Shown one piece after another: positions 17,754 through 28,343 of a DNA stretch of 64,000 nucleotides. The DNA comes from Oscillospiraceae bacterium (GTDB taxonomy: Bacteria > Bacillota > Clostridia > Oscillospirales > SIG627). The stretch lies in assembly GCA_015063985.1 (NCBI GenBank), contig SVTC01000001.1, positions 108,311 through 172,310 of the forward strand, in the 5' to 3' direction. A program made the position numbers and the translations under genes. The number at the start of each line of letters is the position of its first letter. Position 1 is the first letter of the stretch. The notes below the pieces were generated by a model. The model was not told the origin of the DNA. It did no database searches and was given only the letters and a program-made list of their open reading frames with translations.

Positions 17754-20700
17754 TTATTTAAAATACTTTACAGCCGCCTCGAACATTCTTATGTCATAGC
17801 AGCCGTTGACGTTTTTGTAAAGACCCTTTCCGATCCTTTCACTATGTCCCATCTTTCCGAAGACTCTTCCGTCGGGAGAGGTGATTCCTTCGATGGCAAA
17901 CATGCTTCCGTTGGGGTTGAACTGAATCTCGTTGGAGGCATTGTTGTCAAAGTCAACGTATTGTGTAGCGATCTGACCGTTGGCGGCAAGCTCTCTGATA
18001 AGCTTCTCATCAGCAATGAAACGGCCTTCTCCGTGGGAAATGGGAACGTTAACAACGTCGCCGACGTTCATCAGGCTGAGCCAGGGGCTCTTGTTGGAGG
18101 CGATCCTGGTTCTGACTATCTTGGACTGATGGCGGCTGATGGTGTTAAAGGTGAGGGTGGGACAGCTTTCATCGGTGTCGATGATCTTTCCGTAGGGAAC
18201 AAGACCAAGCTTTATGAGTGCCTGGAAGCCGTTGCAAATACCGCACATCAAGCCGTCGCGCTTATCCAGAAGCTCGCTTACGCCCTGCTTAACTGCCTCG
18301 TTACGGAAGAATGCGGTGATAAACTTTCCGCTTCCGTCGGGCTCGTCACCGCCGGAAAAGCCTCCGGGGATAAATACCATCTGAGCATTTTTCAGTGCAG
18401 AGGCGAAATCCTCAACACTCTTTGCGATTCCTGCGGCGGTAAGGTTGTTTATAACCATTATCTTTGCCTCGGCACCTGCATCGCACACTGCCTTTGCAGA
18501 GTCGTATTCACAGTTTGTACCGGGAAATGCAGGGATAAGGACCAGAGGCTTTGCATTCTTTACTGCGGGAGCGGGATAGCTTTCTGCCTTATAGGAGAAG
18601 TTCTCCAGGGGAGTGGTGGCATCGGCTATATTGCAGGAATAAACGCTTTCCAGCTTATCCTCGTAGATCTTTGCTATCTTTTCTGCGGAGATCTCTTCGC
18701 CGCCCATAGTAAACTTCAGCTCATTGGTGACCTTACCGAGCTTCTTCACTCCGCAGAGTCTGCCGGTAGCTTCAACTACAAAGCTTCCGTAGCTGTATCC
18801 GAAGAGCTCGTCGAGATCAAGCTTTTCAAAGCTGAATCCGAAGCCGTTTCCGAGACACATCTTCAATACTGCTTCCGCAACACCTCCGATGCCGGGGGTA
18901 TAGCAGGAGATTATCTTGCCCTGTCTCTGCAGGTCGGTGATCTTTTTGAAGTTCTTCAAAAGGCTTTCCGTCTTGGGAAGGTGGTTCTCATCATATTCGG
19001 TGGTGATGAGATAAACGTTACTGTTGGCATTTTTGAACTCGGGGCTCATTGCGTCGTCGCACTTGCCGGTGGTAACCGCAAAGCTTACAAGAGTGGGGGG
19101 GACGTCCAGCTTTTCAAAGCTTCCGCTCATGGAGTCTTTTCCACCTATAGAGCCGATCTTGAGGTCCTTCTGTGCCTTAAATGCACCGAGAAGAGCCGCA
19201 AGGGGCTTGCCCCAGCGCTTGGGATCCTTACCGGGACGCTCGAAATATTCCTGGAAGGTAAGGTACACGTCGTTAAAGTCCGCGCCGGATGCAATAAGCT
19301 TACAAACGGATTCAACAACTGCCAGATATGCACCGTGGTAGGGGCTCTTTTCCGTGATGAAGGGGTTGTATCCCCAAGACATAAAGGAGCAATCGTCGGT
19401 GTGTTGCTTTTCTACGCTGATCTTGTTTACCATTGCCTGAATGGGAGTAAGCTGGTGCTTTCCTCCGAAGGGCATAAGAACGGTTCCTGCGCCGATGGTA
19501 GAGTCGAACCTCTCGCTCAGACCTCTCTTGGAGCAAACGTTCAGATCGTCGGAGAGCTTTTCCATATTCTCGGTAAAGCTTCCGCTTATCTCCTTCTTGT
19601 AGCATTGTGCCTTGGCTACGCTGATATCGATGTGCTTGTCGGCACCGTTGGAGTTGAGAAAGTCTCTCTTGATATCAACGATCTTCTTGCCGTTCCAGAG
19701 CATAGTAAGTCTGGGATCCTCGGTAACGGTTGCCACCTGGGTAGCCCTGAGGTTTTCCTCCTCGGCAAGTTTGAGGAAAGCGTCAACGTTTTCCTTCTCT
19801 ATAACAACTGCCATTCTTTCCTGGCTTTCGCTGATGGCAAGCTCGGTGCCGTCAAGGCCCTCATATTTTTTGGGAACGGCATTAAGGTCTATCAAAAGTC
19901 CGTCCGCAAGCTCGCCAATGGCAACGCTTACTCCGCCTGCGCCGAAATCGTTACAGCGCTTGATCATAGATGTAGCGGCGGGATTTCTGAAAAGTCTCTG
20001 GAGCTTTCTCTCCTCGGGGGCGTTACCCTTTTGAACCTCAGCACCGCAGGTTTCAAGGCTTTGAGCGGTGTGGCTCTTGGAGGATCCGGTTGCGCCGCCA
20101 CATCCGTCTCTGCCTGTTGCGCCGCCCAAAAGGATAACAACGTCGCCTGCCTCGGGGCGCTCTCTTCTTACGTTGGCAGCGGGAGCTGCGGCGATCACCG
20201 CACCGATCTCCATTCTCTTTGCGGCATAGCCGGGATGGTATATCTCATCAACAATGCCCGTTGCCAGACCGATCTGGTTACCGTAGGAGGAATAACCTGC
20301 GGCGGCAGTGGTGACGATCTTTCTCTGAGGAAGCTTGCCCTTGATGGTCTGGCTGACGGGGAGCAGGGGATCTGCGGCGCCCGTTACACGCATTGCGGCG
20401 TAAACGTAGCTTCTGCCGCTGAGAGGATCGCGGATAGCGCCTCCGATGCAGGTCGCAGCACCGCCAAAGGGCTCGATCTCGGTGGGATGGTTGTGAGTTT
20501 CATTCTTGAAGAGGAGCAGCCAAGGCTCCTTCTTGCCGTCTACTTCTATCTCGATTTTCACGGTGCAGGCATTGATCTCTTCGGATTCATCAAGCTTTTT
20601 CAGAAGTCCGATGCTCTTAAGATGCTTTACCGCAACCGTTGCAAGATCCATCAGGCAGATGCTCTTGTGAGATCTTCCCAGTGCTTCTCTTGTTGCAAGG

Positions 20701-21443
20701 TAATCCTCATAGGTCTTCTGCAGAAGCTCATCCTCAAAGCTTGCACTGTCGATCTTGGTAAGGAAGGTGGTATGACGGCAGTGGTCCGACCAATAGGTGT
20801 CGATCATTCTAATCTCGGTAATGGTGGGATCTCTGTCCTCGGAGATAAAGTATTTCTGGCAGAAGGCGATATCGTCCTTATCCATTGCCAGAGAGTATTC
20901 CTTTACAAAAGCCTCAAGACCTGCTTCGTCCAGCTTGATAAAGCCGTCGAGAGTCTTTACCTCTGTGGGGATGGTGTACTTGGTTTCAAGGGTGTCGGGC
21001 ATTTCCAAAGCCGCCTCGCGCGCTTCGACGGGGTTGATCACGTATTTTTTGATCTCGTTAAGCTCATCGTTGGTGATGTCGCCGTAGAGCGCGTAGATCT
21101 TGGCGGTCTTGATAAGGGGTCTCTCGCCCTGAGAAATTATCTGAATACACTGGGCGGCACTGTCCGCTCTCTGATCAAACTGACCGGGGAGATACTCTAC
21201 CGCAAATATTTTTGCATTGCAATCGGAGAAGCTCTCGGAAACCACGTCAAGCTGGGGCTCGCTGAAAACAGTCTTTATAGCGTAGTCGAAAAGCTCCTTT
21301 GTGATGTTCTCGGCATCGTATCTGTTGAGCAATCTTACGTCCTTAAGGCTTTCGATCCCAAGAAGGTTGCGAATATCGCCCAAAAGTGCGTTTGCTTCGT
21401 GAGCAAGATGCTTTTTCTTTTCCACAAATACTCTGTATACCAT
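17754..21443 (-). CDS. purL: Phosphoribosylformylglycinamidine synthase, single-chain PurL
   Basis: Converts FGAR, glutamine and ATP to FGAM, step 4 of IMP synthesis. 1229 residues: N-terminal PurS-like part, two AIRS-like halves ([24 protein letters not shown] and [20 protein letters not shown] regions) and a C-terminal class I amidotransferase with nucleophile cysteine in [11 protein letters not shown] and the His/Glu pair in ISHGEGRF. This fused form replaces the PurS/PurL/PurQ set of Bacillus. 2 nt separate it from purD. A 1216-residue antisense open frame across this gene is a codon-usage shadow. Confidence 0.96.
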   Translation of the reverse strand: MVYRVFVEKKKHLAHEANALLGDIRNLLGIESLKDVRLLNRYDAENITKELFDYAIKTVFSEPQLDVVSESFSDCNAKIFAVEYLPGQFDQRADSAAQCIQIISQGERPLIKTAKIYALYGDITNDELNEIKKYVINPVEAREAALEMPDTLETKYTIPTEVKTLDGFIKLDEAGLEAFVKEYSLAMDKDDIAFCQKYFISEDRDPTITEIRMIDTYWSDHCRHTTFLTKIDSASFEDELLQKTYEDYLATREALGRSHKSICLMDLATVAVKHLKSIGLLKKLDESEEINACTVKIEIEVDGKKEPWLLLFKNETHNHPTEIEPFGGAATCIGGAIRDPLSGRSYVYAAMRVTGAADPLLPVSQTIKGKLPQRKIVTTAAAGYSSYGNQIGLATGIVDEIYHPGYAAKRMEIGAVIAAAPAANVRRERPEAGDVVILLGGATGRDGCGGATGSSKSHTAQSLETCGAEVQKGNAPEERKLQRLFRNPAATSMIKRCNDFGAGGVSVAIGELADGLLIDLNAVPKKYEGLDGTELAISESQERMAVVIEKENVDAFLKLAEEENLRATQVATVTEDPRLTMLWNGKKIVDIKRDFLNSNGADKHIDISVAKAQCYKKEISGSFTENMEKLSDDLNVCSKRGLSERFDSTIGAGTVLMPFGGKHQLTPIQAMVNKISVEKQHTDDCSFMSWGYNPFITEKSPYHGAYLAVVESVCKLIASGADFNDVYLTFQEYFERPGKDPKRWGKPLAALLGAFKAQKDLKIGSIGGKDSMSGSFEKLDVPPTLVSFAVTTGKCDDAMSPEFKNANSNVYLITTEYDENHLPKTESLLKNFKKITDLQRQGKIISCYTPGIGGVAEAVLKMCLGNGFGFSFEKLDLDELFGYSYGSFVVEATGRLCGVKKLGKVTNELKFTMGGEEISAEKIAKIYEDKLESVYSCNIADATTPLENFSYKAESYPAPAVKNAKPLVLIPAFPGTNCEYDSAKAVCDAGAEAKIMVINNLTAAGIAKSVEDFASALKNAQMVFIPGGFSGGDEPDGSGKFITAFFRNEAVKQGVSELLDKRDGLMCGICNGFQALIKLGLVPYGKIIDTDESCPTLTFNTISRHQSKIVRTRIASNKSPWLSLMNVGDVVNVPISHGEGRFIADEKLIRELAANGQIATQYVDFDNNASNEIQFNPNGSMFAIEGITSPDGRVFGKMGHSERIGKGLYKNVNGCYDIRMFEAAVKYFK

Positions 21444-21445
21444 TC

Positions 21446-22714
21446 TTATTTCTCCTTTGCTCTCAAAGCCGCTTTGCCGATATCGCGGCGGTAATATGCG
21501 TTTTCAAAGGAAACCCTTTCGACCTTGCCGTAGGCTTGGGCGATGGCATCCTCAAGTGTGTCGCTGACTGCGGTAACTCCCAGAACTCTTCCTCCGTCGG
21601 TTACTGTTTTGCCGTCCTTTATGGCAGCGCCCGCAACGTATACACTGTCCGCAACCGAGTCGCAAATGCTTATCTCAAAGCCTTTTTTATAGCTTTCGGG
21701 ATAGCCGTCGGATGCCATTATGACACAGCAGGCATTTTTGTCGGAAAACTTCACCTTTGATGCATCCAGGGTCTCGTTGGTGACGCTTTCCATTATTTCA
21801 AGAAGGTCGCTTTCCAATAAGGGGAGAACTACCTGGGTTTCGGGATCGCCGAAACGGCAGTTGTATTCTATTACCTTGGGCCCCTTGGGAGTAAGCATCA
21901 GGCCGAAATACAGACATCCCTTAAAGGGTCTGCCCTCGGCATTCATTGCCTTTATTGTGGGAAGGAATATCTTTTCCATACATTCCTTTGCCACTTCGTC
22001 GGTATAGTAGGGGTTGGGAGCAACGGTTCCCATTCCGCCGGTGTTAAGACCGGTATCATTATCTCTTGCTCTCTTATGATCCATCGATGAGATCATGGGA
22101 ACAACGGTCTTGGAATCTGTAAAGGAGAGCACACTGACCTCGGGACCGGTTAAAAATTCCTCAATGACGATCTTGTCTCCGCTTTTGCCGAATTTTTTGT
22201 TTTCCATTATTTCCTTGACCGCATCCTCGGCTTCGTTTCTTGTGGTTGCGATTATAACACCCTTACCAAGAGCAAGTCCGTCTGCCTTTATAACGGTGGG
22301 GATGGGAGCGGTCTTTAAATATTCCAACGCCTTTGCGGCATCGTCAAAGACCTCGTATTCAGCGGTGGGGATGCCGTATTTTTTCATAAGATCCTTGCTG
22401 AATACCTTACTGCCTTCGATTATTGCGGCATTCTTTCTGGGACCGAAGCAGGGAATACCGACCTCTTCCAGAGCATCCACCGCGCCGAGGACCAGGGGAT
22501 CGTCCGGGGCAACAACTGCATAGTCGATAGCGTTGTTCTTTGCAAATTCAACTATTTTTTCAATATCCTTTGCTCCTATATCAACGCAGGTCGCGTCCTT
22601 TGCAATGCCTCCGTTTCCGGGAAGCGCAAAGATCTGAGAGACCTTACTGCTCATACGGAGCTTTTTGATTATTGCGTGTTCGCGGCCACCGCCGCCAACT
22701 ACCATTATCTTCAT
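21446..22714 (-). CDS. purD: Phosphoribosylamine--glycine ligase
   Basis: ATP-grasp ligase joining phosphoribosylamine and glycine to GAR, step 2 of IMP synthesis. 422 residues, the full family length. GGGGREHAI begins the N-domain; PTVIKADGLALGKGV and GPEVSVLSFTD belong to the ATP-grasp domain; NTGGMGTVAPNPYY and FGDPETQVVLPLL are signature blocks. Located between purH and purL in the same transcript (22-nt and 2-nt gaps). Confidence 0.97.
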   Translation of the reverse strand: MKIMVVGGGGREHAIIKKLRMSSKVSQIFALPGNGGIAKDATCVDIGAKDIEKIVEFAKNNAIDYAVVAPDDPLVLGAVDALEEVGIPCFGPRKNAAIIEGSKVFSKDLMKKYGIPTAEYEVFDDAAKALEYLKTAPIPTVIKADGLALGKGVIIATTRNEAEDAVKEIMENKKFGKSGDKIVIEEFLTGPEVSVLSFTDSKTVVPMISSMDHKRARDNDTGLNTGGMGTVAPNPYYTDEVAKECMEKIFLPTIKAMNAEGRPFKGCLYFGLMLTPKGPKVIEYNCRFGDPETQVVLPLLESDLLEIMESVTNETLDASKVKFSDKNACCVIMASDGYPESYKKGFEISICDSVADSVYVAGAAIKDGKTVTDGGRVLGVTAVSDTLEDAIAQAYGKVERVSFENAYYRRDIGKAALRAKEK

Positions 22715-22736
22715 TTTTTGTCAATCCTCCGAAAGA

Positions 22737-23921
22737 TCAATGATGGAACAAGCGCATACCGGTGAATGCCATAACCATTCCGTACTTGTTACAGCAGTCG
22801 ATAACGGCGTCATCGCGGATGGAGCCGCCGGGTTGAGCAATGTATTTTACACCGCTCTTATATGCTCGCTGGATGTTGTCGAAGAAGGGGAAGAATGCAT
22901 CGGAGCCGAGAGCGACGTCCTGCTGAGCATCCAAAAATGCCTTCTGTTCCTCATCGGTAAATGCCTCGGGCTGAGATGAGAAATATTTCTGCCATACGCC
23001 GTCAGCGCAAACGTCTTCCTCATTGCGGTTGATATAACCGTCGATAACGTTATCTCTGTCTGCTCTGCCCAGGGTGGGAAGGAAGGGGAGGTTAAGCACC
23101 TTTTCGTGCTGTCTCAAGAACCAGGTGTCGGCCTTGGTGCCTGCAAGTCTGGTGCAGTGGATCCTTGACTGCTGACCTGCGCCTACACCTATAGCCTGAC
23201 CGTCTACAGCGTAGCAAACGGAGTTGGATTGGGTGTACTTTAAGGTTATCAAGGCAACGATAAGGTCTCTTGCGGCACTTTCGGGAAGGTCTTTGTTTTC
23301 CGTAACGATGTTTTGGAGAAGAGAAGAATCGATCTTGAAGTTGTTTCTGCCCTGCTCGAAGGTGATACCGAAAACGTCCTTGTGCTCGATCTCTTCGGGA
23401 ACGTAGTCAGGATCTATCTTGACTATGTTGTATGCGCCCTTTCTCTTGGATTTGAGTATCTCAAGAGCCTCGGGCTCGTAGCCGGGAGCGATAACTCCGT
23501 CGGATACCTCTCTTTTGATAAGAAGTGCTGTGGTGACGTCACAAACGTCGCTGAGAGCTACCCAGTCACCGAAGGAGCACATTCTGTCGGTTCCTCTTGC
23601 TCTTGCGTAAGCACAAGCCAGAGGAGACGCATCGAGTCCCTCGATATCGTCAACGAAGCAAGCCTTCTTAAGAGTATCGGAAAGAGGAATTCCTACTGCC
23701 GCGGAGGTGGGGCTTACGTGCTTGAAGCTGGTTACTGAGGGCAATCCGGTTGCTTCCTTGAGCTCCTTAACAAGCTGCCAGGAGTTGAAGGCATCCAAAA
23801 AGTTGATGTATCCGGGTCTTCCGCAAAGGATCTCCACGGGAAGCTCGGCTGAGTTCTTCATAAATATTCTTGCAGGCTTTTGGTTGGGATTGCAACCGTA
23901 TTTAAGCTGAAATTCGTTCAT
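22737..23921 (-). CDS. purH: AICAR formyltransferase, stand-alone domain (no IMP cyclohydrolase)
   Basis: Formylates AICAR to FAICAR with 10-formyl-THF, step 9. At 394 residues it matches only the C-terminal domain of classical PurH: it opens with QLKYGCNPNQKPARIF and has the catalytic Lys-His in SFKHVSPTSAAVG and the end block QPGGSIRDDAVI. The N-terminal MGS-like cyclohydrolase domain is absent; that step is supplied by the adjacent purO-type gene. The start is ATG 23921, 6 nt after AAGGAG; the track start upstream is not supported by a ribosome site. Confidence 0.94.
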   Translation of the reverse strand: MNEFQLKYGCNPNQKPARIFMKNSAELPVEILCGRPGYINFLDAFNSWQLVKELKEATGLPSVTSFKHVSPTSAAVGIPLSDTLKKACFVDDIEGLDASPLACAYARARGTDRMCSFGDWVALSDVCDVTTALLIKREVSDGVIAPGYEPEALEILKSKRKGAYNIVKIDPDYVPEEIEHKDVFGITFEQGRNNFKIDSSLLQNIVTENKDLPESAARDLIVALITLKYTQSNSVCYAVDGQAIGVGAGQQSRIHCTRLAGTKADTWFLRQHEKVLNLPFLPTLGRADRDNVIDGYINRNEEDVCADGVWQKYFSSQPEAFTDEEQKAFLDAQQDVALGSDAFFPFFDNIQRAYKSGVKYIAQPGGSIRDDAVIDCCNKYGMVMAFTGMRLFHH

Positions 23922-23940
23922 TTTAATCTCCTTAATCAAA

Positions 23941-24657
23941 TCAGACGTTTTTATTTACGATCCTGGTCTCGGTCTCGCCGGATGCAATGTCGATATAGCG
24001 GACAAAGAGTGAGACCTTGTTGTCGTTGTTCAGATTGCTCCAGATCAGATCGGTGAGCTCGTCAATGCCGCAATCGGGAAGCTCGAGGGTCTTGGGCTCG
24101 CCTTCAAAGGAGGGCAGGGGATCTCCGTCACTGTTGTATGTGTGAATGAACTTTGCCCTTCCGCAAACGGGATCGGAGTACGCATAGGTAAAGCGCTCGC
24201 AGGAGCTGTCGTCTCCGTCGGCACTCTTGAGAATGGACATAGCAAAATTCATCTTGTCCCCTTCGCGTCTGATGATTCCGGAAATACGGGGAGTGAAGTT
24301 GGGCTTGTCATCCTCGAACTCTCTGGTACGCAGGGCCTGCTCGAAGGTCATTTGTTTATCCATAAGGTTGTAGATGGTATCTGTTTGGTCGCCGTTGGTA
24401 ACGATGGTCTTGTTACCCAGTACTCTTACGGGATAGTAGATTATCAGATGAGGATCCACCATCTTTGATTCGTCAAATGCCTTTGTGCGCATTGCATCGC
24501 CTTCCAAAACGAAAACACGGTTGCGGCTGTTGACGCTTCTTCCCATAATGAAATATGCGGTTATCGCCTTTTTGCCGTCGACGGATCTTCCTATAATAAT
24601 ACCTCTGCCGTGATAAGCCAGAGAGTTAAGCTCTTTTTCAATGCTTTGGATCTTCAT
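23941..24657 (-). CDS. purO: IMP cyclohydrolase, archaeal PurO-like
   Basis: Ring closure of FAICAR to IMP, step 10. The N-terminal part GRGIIIGRSVDGKKAITAY and MGRSVNSRNRVF resembles the PurO/IMP_cyclohyd family first known from methanogens and found in some anaerobic bacteria. 238 residues; PurO of archaea is about 200. It sits directly next to a PurH that lacks the cyclohydrolase domain, so the assignment is supported by both sequence and pathway logic. Gaps to neighbours are 2 nt (purN) and 19 nt (purH). Confidence 0.85.
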   Translation of the reverse strand: MKIQSIEKELNSLAYHGRGIIIGRSVDGKKAITAYFIMGRSVNSRNRVFVLEGDAMRTKAFDESKMVDPHLIIYYPVRVLGNKTIVTNGDQTDTIYNLMDKQMTFEQALRTREFEDDKPNFTPRISGIIRREGDKMNFAMSILKSADGDDSSCERFTYAYSDPVCGRAKFIHTYNSDGDPLPSFEGEPKTLELPDCGIDELTDLIWSNLNNDNKVSLFVRYIDIASGETETRIVNKNV

Positions 24658-24659
24658 CT

Positions 24660-25301
24660 TTATTCTCCTTTTATATATACTTTGTTGTTTTCCACCGTCA
24701 GCCTTCCTTCACAGAAGAGTCTGACCGCTTGCGGAAGTATTTTCCACTCTGCCTCTTCCATTATGCGCTTTTGCAGGCTTTCGGGGCTGTCATCCTGAAG
24801 CACCTCTACGGCTTTTTGTAAAACGATGGGGCCTGCATCGCATTCGGGTGTTACTATATGAACGGTAGCACCGGAGACCTTCACGCCCTTGGCAAGAGCT
24901 GCCTCGTGGACGTGGAGACCGTAATATCCCTTTCCGCAAAAAGAAGGGATCAACGCGGGATGAACGTTTAGTATGCGGTTGGGGAAGGCCTTGTATACCT
25001 GTTCGTCGAAGATGGTCAAAAATCCTGCAAGGACAACAAGGTCTGTCTTTGCTTTGATAAGAGCCTCGGTCAGTGCTTTAGAGTATTCTTCAATACTGCC
25101 GTAGTCTTTTCTGGGAAGCACAATGCTCGGTATGTCGTTTGACCTTGCTCTCTCCAGAGCATAAACCTCGCTTTTTGAGGAAATAACCGTCGTTATTCTT
25201 CCGGGCCCCAGCAAGCCGTTGTGCTGAGCATCTATAAGGGCCTGGAGGTTTGTTCCTCCGCCGGATACCAGTACGGATATATTAACCTGCTTTTGAATCA
25301 T
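24660..25301 (-). CDS. purN: Phosphoribosylglycinamide formyltransferase
   Basis: Transfers formyl from 10-formyl-THF to GAR, step 3. The N-terminal nucleotide loop is VLVSGGGTNLQALID; the catalytic residues are in ILNVHPALIPSF (Asn, His) and in PECDAGPIVLQ (Asp). 213 residues, normal. It depends on the fhs product encoded at the end of the same transcript. Confidence 0.96.
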   Translation of the reverse strand: MIQKQVNISVLVSGGGTNLQALIDAQHNGLLGPGRITTVISSKSEVYALERARSNDIPSIVLPRKDYGSIEEYSKALTEALIKAKTDLVVLAGFLTIFDEQVYKAFPNRILNVHPALIPSFCGKGYYGLHVHEAALAKGVKVSGATVHIVTPECDAGPIVLQKAVEVLQDDSPESLQKRIMEEAEWKILPQAVRLFCEGRLTVENNKVYIKGE

Positions 25302-25319
25302 TGCATTATCCTTTCCCCT

Positions 25320-26375
25320 TCAGACTATACGTATCTTTTCGCCGTCTTCGCCTGCTTTTTCGATCTCACCGATCACGTATGCGTCCTCGCCGTGAGCCTT
25401 CAATATCTCAAGCGCTGTATCCAGTTGGCTTGCGGGAACGGTTATGCTCATACCAACGCCCATATTATAGGTGTTGAACATATCTCTTTCGGGGATATTT
25501 CCGGTCTTTGCGATGAGTTTGAAAATGGGGAGGATCTTTATTGCGCTTTTGTTTATCTTAGCGCAGAGTCCGTCGGGAATGCTTCTGGGAATATTCTCAT
25601 AGAAGCCGCCGCCGGTGATGTGGCTGATTCCCTTGATGTCTACCTTTTCCAAAAGAGCAAGAACGGATTTAACGTAGATCTTCGTGGGAGTAAGAAGAGT
25701 CTCGCCAATGCTCTTTCCGCCCAGCTCGTCGCAGGGAGTGTAAAGAGAGGGGGGATTGTTGTCTATATCAAAAACCTTTCTGCAAAGGGAGAAGCCGTTG
25801 GAGTGAACTCCTGTGGAGGCGAGTCCTATGACCACGTCGCCGACTTGAGTGCGGGTATTGTCAAGCACCTTTTTCTTGTCGACTATACCGACAGAAAAGC
25901 CTGCAAGGTCATAATCCTCAACGGGCATCATACCGGGATGCTCAGCGGTCTCGCCTCCGATAAGAGCCGCACCGGACTGAACACAGCCCTCTGCGACACC
26001 TGCAACAATGGAGGCGATCTTTTCGGGGACGTTCTTTCCGCAGGCAATGTAATCCAAAAAGAACAGAGGCTTTGCACCTACGCAGATTATGTCGTTAACG
26101 CACATTGCGACCGCATCTATGCCGATGGTGTCGTGCTTGTCCATAAGTATTGCCATTTTTACCTTTGTTCCGCAACCGTCGGTGCCGGAAACCAAAACGG
26201 GCTCTTCCATTCCGATCAGATTCAGACCAAAGCAGCCTCCGAATCCGCCGACGTCATCCAGACAGCCCTCGTTACGGGTACGGGCAACGTGCTTTTTCAT
26301 AAGCTCGACGGCCTTGTAGCCTGCTGTAATATCAACGCCTGCAGCGGCGTAGCTTTCAGATCTTGAATTTTTCAT
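25320..26375 (-). CDS. purM: Phosphoribosylformylglycinamidine cyclo-ligase (AIR synthetase)
   Basis: Closes the imidazole ring, FGAM to AIR, step 5. 351 residues; SYAAAGVDITAGYKAVELMK, VSGTDGCGTKVKMA, GAALIGGETAEHPGMM and HITGGGFYENIPR are family signatures in order. 5 nt from purF, 18 nt from purN. Confidence 0.96.
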   Translation of the reverse strand: MKNSRSESYAAAGVDITAGYKAVELMKKHVARTRNEGCLDDVGGFGGCFGLNLIGMEEPVLVSGTDGCGTKVKMAILMDKHDTIGIDAVAMCVNDIICVGAKPLFFLDYIACGKNVPEKIASIVAGVAEGCVQSGAALIGGETAEHPGMMPVEDYDLAGFSVGIVDKKKVLDNTRTQVGDVVIGLASTGVHSNGFSLCRKVFDIDNNPPSLYTPCDELGGKSIGETLLTPTKIYVKSVLALLEKVDIKGISHITGGGFYENIPRSIPDGLCAKINKSAIKILPIFKLIAKTGNIPERDMFNTYNMGVGMSITVPASQLDTALEILKAHGEDAYVIGEIEKAGEDGEKIRIV

Positions 26376-26380
26376 TTAGA

Positions 26381-27805
26381 TTATTCCTTTCCGTTCCAAC
26401 AATATGTGCAAAGCTTTGATGGGTCAATGCCGATAGCATCTATTATTCCGCTCAGTGACTGAAAATCCAGGGAAGCAAAGTTGAATTTTTCGCAAATTGC
26501 ATTTCGCAGATTCTTTCCTCTTTCGGTGCTTGAGTCGGAATACTCTTCTGCGTGGTTAAAGCCCTCCTCGCCTTCAAGCTCCATAATGATCCTTCTGGCA
26601 ATGAGCTCCATTTCATTTCTGGAGCTGGAGAAGTTCAGATATTTGCAGTTAAACATGACCGGAGGACAAGCCGAGCGCATATGGACTGACTTTGCGCCGT
26701 TTTCGTAGAGAAAATCGACCGTTTCCTTAAGCTGTGTTCCTCTGACTATACTGTCGTCCACGAAAAGCAGATCCTTATCCTGGATAAGCTCGTGAACGGG
26801 GATAAGCTTCATTTTTGCCACCTTTTGGCGGTCTGTCTGTGTTGGGGGCATAAAGCTTCTCGGCCACGTGGGGGTGTATTTAATAAACGGTCTTGCGAAG
26901 GGTAGATGAGTTTCGTTGGCGTATCCGATGGCGTGGGGTGTTCCGGAATCGGGAACTCCGCAAACGTAGTCGATGTTTTGTTCCTTTGTGAGCTTATCGT
27001 TTTTTGCCATTATTCTGCCGTTTTTGTAGCGCATCATCTCTACGTTTACTCCCTCGTAGCTGCTGGTGGGGTAACCGTAGTAAGCCCAAAGAAACGCACA
27101 TATCTTCATCTGATCGTTGCCGGTGCTGAGAACTGTCAGCTTATCTGTTGTCAGCTTTACTATCTGACCGGGGCCGAGATTACACAGCTCTTCGTATCCT
27201 AATTTAATAATGGGATAAGATTCGAAGCTTACACAGTGTCCCTCGTTGTTTCTACCTATGGCAATGGGAGTCCTTCCCAGCTTGTCTCTTGCCGCAATGA
27301 TGGAGCCGTCGTCGCAAAGTATCAAAAGGCTTAAACTGCCCTTGATAACGCTTTGACAGAAGCTGATTCCGTCAACAAAGTTTGATTTTGTGTCAATTAA
27401 TGCGGCGGCAAGCTCGGTGGAGTTTACCTTTCCGCCTGTCATGGCGTCGAAGTGACCACCTCTTGAGTTTGAAAGATAAAGGTCTATAAGCTCATCGCTG
27501 TTTTTAATAACGCCGACGGTGCAAATTGCATAGGTTCCCAAGGCCGATCTGATAAGAAGGGGCTGGGGATCGGTATCGCTGATACAGCCGATGGCAGAGG
27601 TTCCGCTCATTTCCTCGAAAATATGCTCGAATTTTGTTCTGAACGGAGAGTTTTCAATATTATGGATCTTTCTCTGAAGTCCGATCTCATTATCATAAGC
27701 GGCAAGTCCGCCGCGACGTGTTCCCAGGTGGGAGTGATAATCCACACCGAAAAATACGTCAGCAAGACAGTCTCTCTTTGAGACTGCGCCGAAAAATCCT
27801 CCCAT
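26381..27805 (-). CDS. purF: Amidophosphoribosyltransferase-like protein lacking the N-terminal catalytic cysteine
   Basis: Should make phosphoribosylamine from PRPP, the first purine step. The C-terminal phosphoribosyltransferase domain is intact (PRPP loop LLFVDDSIVRGTQ). Cysteines corresponding to the [4Fe-4S] ligands of the Bacillus enzyme are present (KICAFLW, FNCKYL, CTYC). The protein begins MGGFFG where glutamine-using PurF has M-C-G-x-F-G, so the glutaminase nucleophile is replaced by glycine; the usual QHRGQE block reads GTRRGG. The start is firm (AAAGGA 7 nt upstream, purE stop 15 nt upstream). It may use free ammonia or a partner glutaminase, or a second PurF may exist elsewhere. 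474 residues. Confidence 0.88.
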   Translation of the reverse strand: MGGFFGAVSKRDCLADVFFGVDYHSHLGTRRGGLAAYDNEIGLQRKIHNIENSPFRTKFEHIFEEMSGTSAIGCISDTDPQPLLIRSALGTYAICTVGVIKNSDELIDLYLSNSRGGHFDAMTGGKVNSTELAAALIDTKSNFVDGISFCQSVIKGSLSLLILCDDGSIIAARDKLGRTPIAIGRNNEGHCVSFESYPIIKLGYEELCNLGPGQIVKLTTDKLTVLSTGNDQMKICAFLWAYYGYPTSSYEGVNVEMMRYKNGRIMAKNDKLTKEQNIDYVCGVPDSGTPHAIGYANETHLPFARPFIKYTPTWPRSFMPPTQTDRQKVAKMKLIPVHELIQDKDLLFVDDSIVRGTQLKETVDFLYENGAKSVHMRSACPPVMFNCKYLNFSSSRNEMELIARRIIMELEGEEGFNHAEEYSDSSTERGKNLRNAICEKFNFASLDFQSLSGIIDAIGIDPSKLCTYCWNGKE

Positions 27806-27820
27806 ATACAGATCCTTTCT

Positions 27821-28318
27821 TTATGCTTCGAGAAGCTTTTTTGCAAGCTCTGCATCCTTTTGAAGGACTTTTTTGCTGTCTGCTTTTCTCTTTTCGTCAA
27901 GCTTTTTTGCAAGCTCGGCATCGGTTACGGCGATGATCTGTGCCGCAAGAAGCGCTGCGTTGACCGCTCCGTTTACCGCCACGGTCGCCACGGGAATGCC
28001 CGAAGGCATCTGGACGGTGCTCAGAAGTGCATCCAGACCGTCAAGCCTTGCACCGTCGCAGGGGATACCTATGACGGGAAGGGTGGTGTTTGCGGCAATG
28101 GCACCTGCAAGATGAGCAGCCATTCCTGCGGCGGCAATTATTGCCGCAAAGCCGTTCTCCCTTGCATTAAGTGCAAAATCTCTTGCCTCAATGGGGGTGC
28201 GGTGAGCGGAATATATGTGCGCTTCGTAGGGTATATCGAGGCCTTCCAGAGTATCTATAGCTTTCTTTACAATGGGCAGATCGCTGTCACTGCCCATTAC
28301 GATTCCGACTTTTTTCAT
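27821..28318 (-). CDS. purE: N5-carboxyaminoimidazole ribonucleotide mutase
   Basis: Moves the carboxyl group in the conversion of AIR toward CAIR, step 6. [19 protein letters not shown] and [11 protein letters not shown] are the diagnostic motifs. The catalytic domain ends near residue 135; the remaining tail is Lys/Glu-rich with a duplicated DAELAKKL. 165 residues. No purK is nearby. If this is a class II PurE it would use CO2 directly, but the class cannot be decided by eye. Confidence 0.95.
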   Translation of the reverse strand: MKKVGIVMGSDSDLPIVKKAIDTLEGLDIPYEAHIYSAHRTPIEARDFALNARENGFAAIIAAAGMAAHLAGAIAANTTLPVIGIPCDGARLDGLDALLSTVQMPSGIPVATVAVNGAVNAALLAAQIIAVTDAELAKKLDEKRKADSKKVLQKDAELAKKLLEA

Positions 28319-28343
28319 TGTAACTCTTTTCTCCGTGTATAAT

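Noticed and set aside
17844-21494. 1216-residue open frame antisense to purL
   Set aside because: The opposite strand encodes an intact PurL with all motifs. The antisense frame has no ribosome site and no family motifs; it exists because the gene avoids codons whose complement is a stop.
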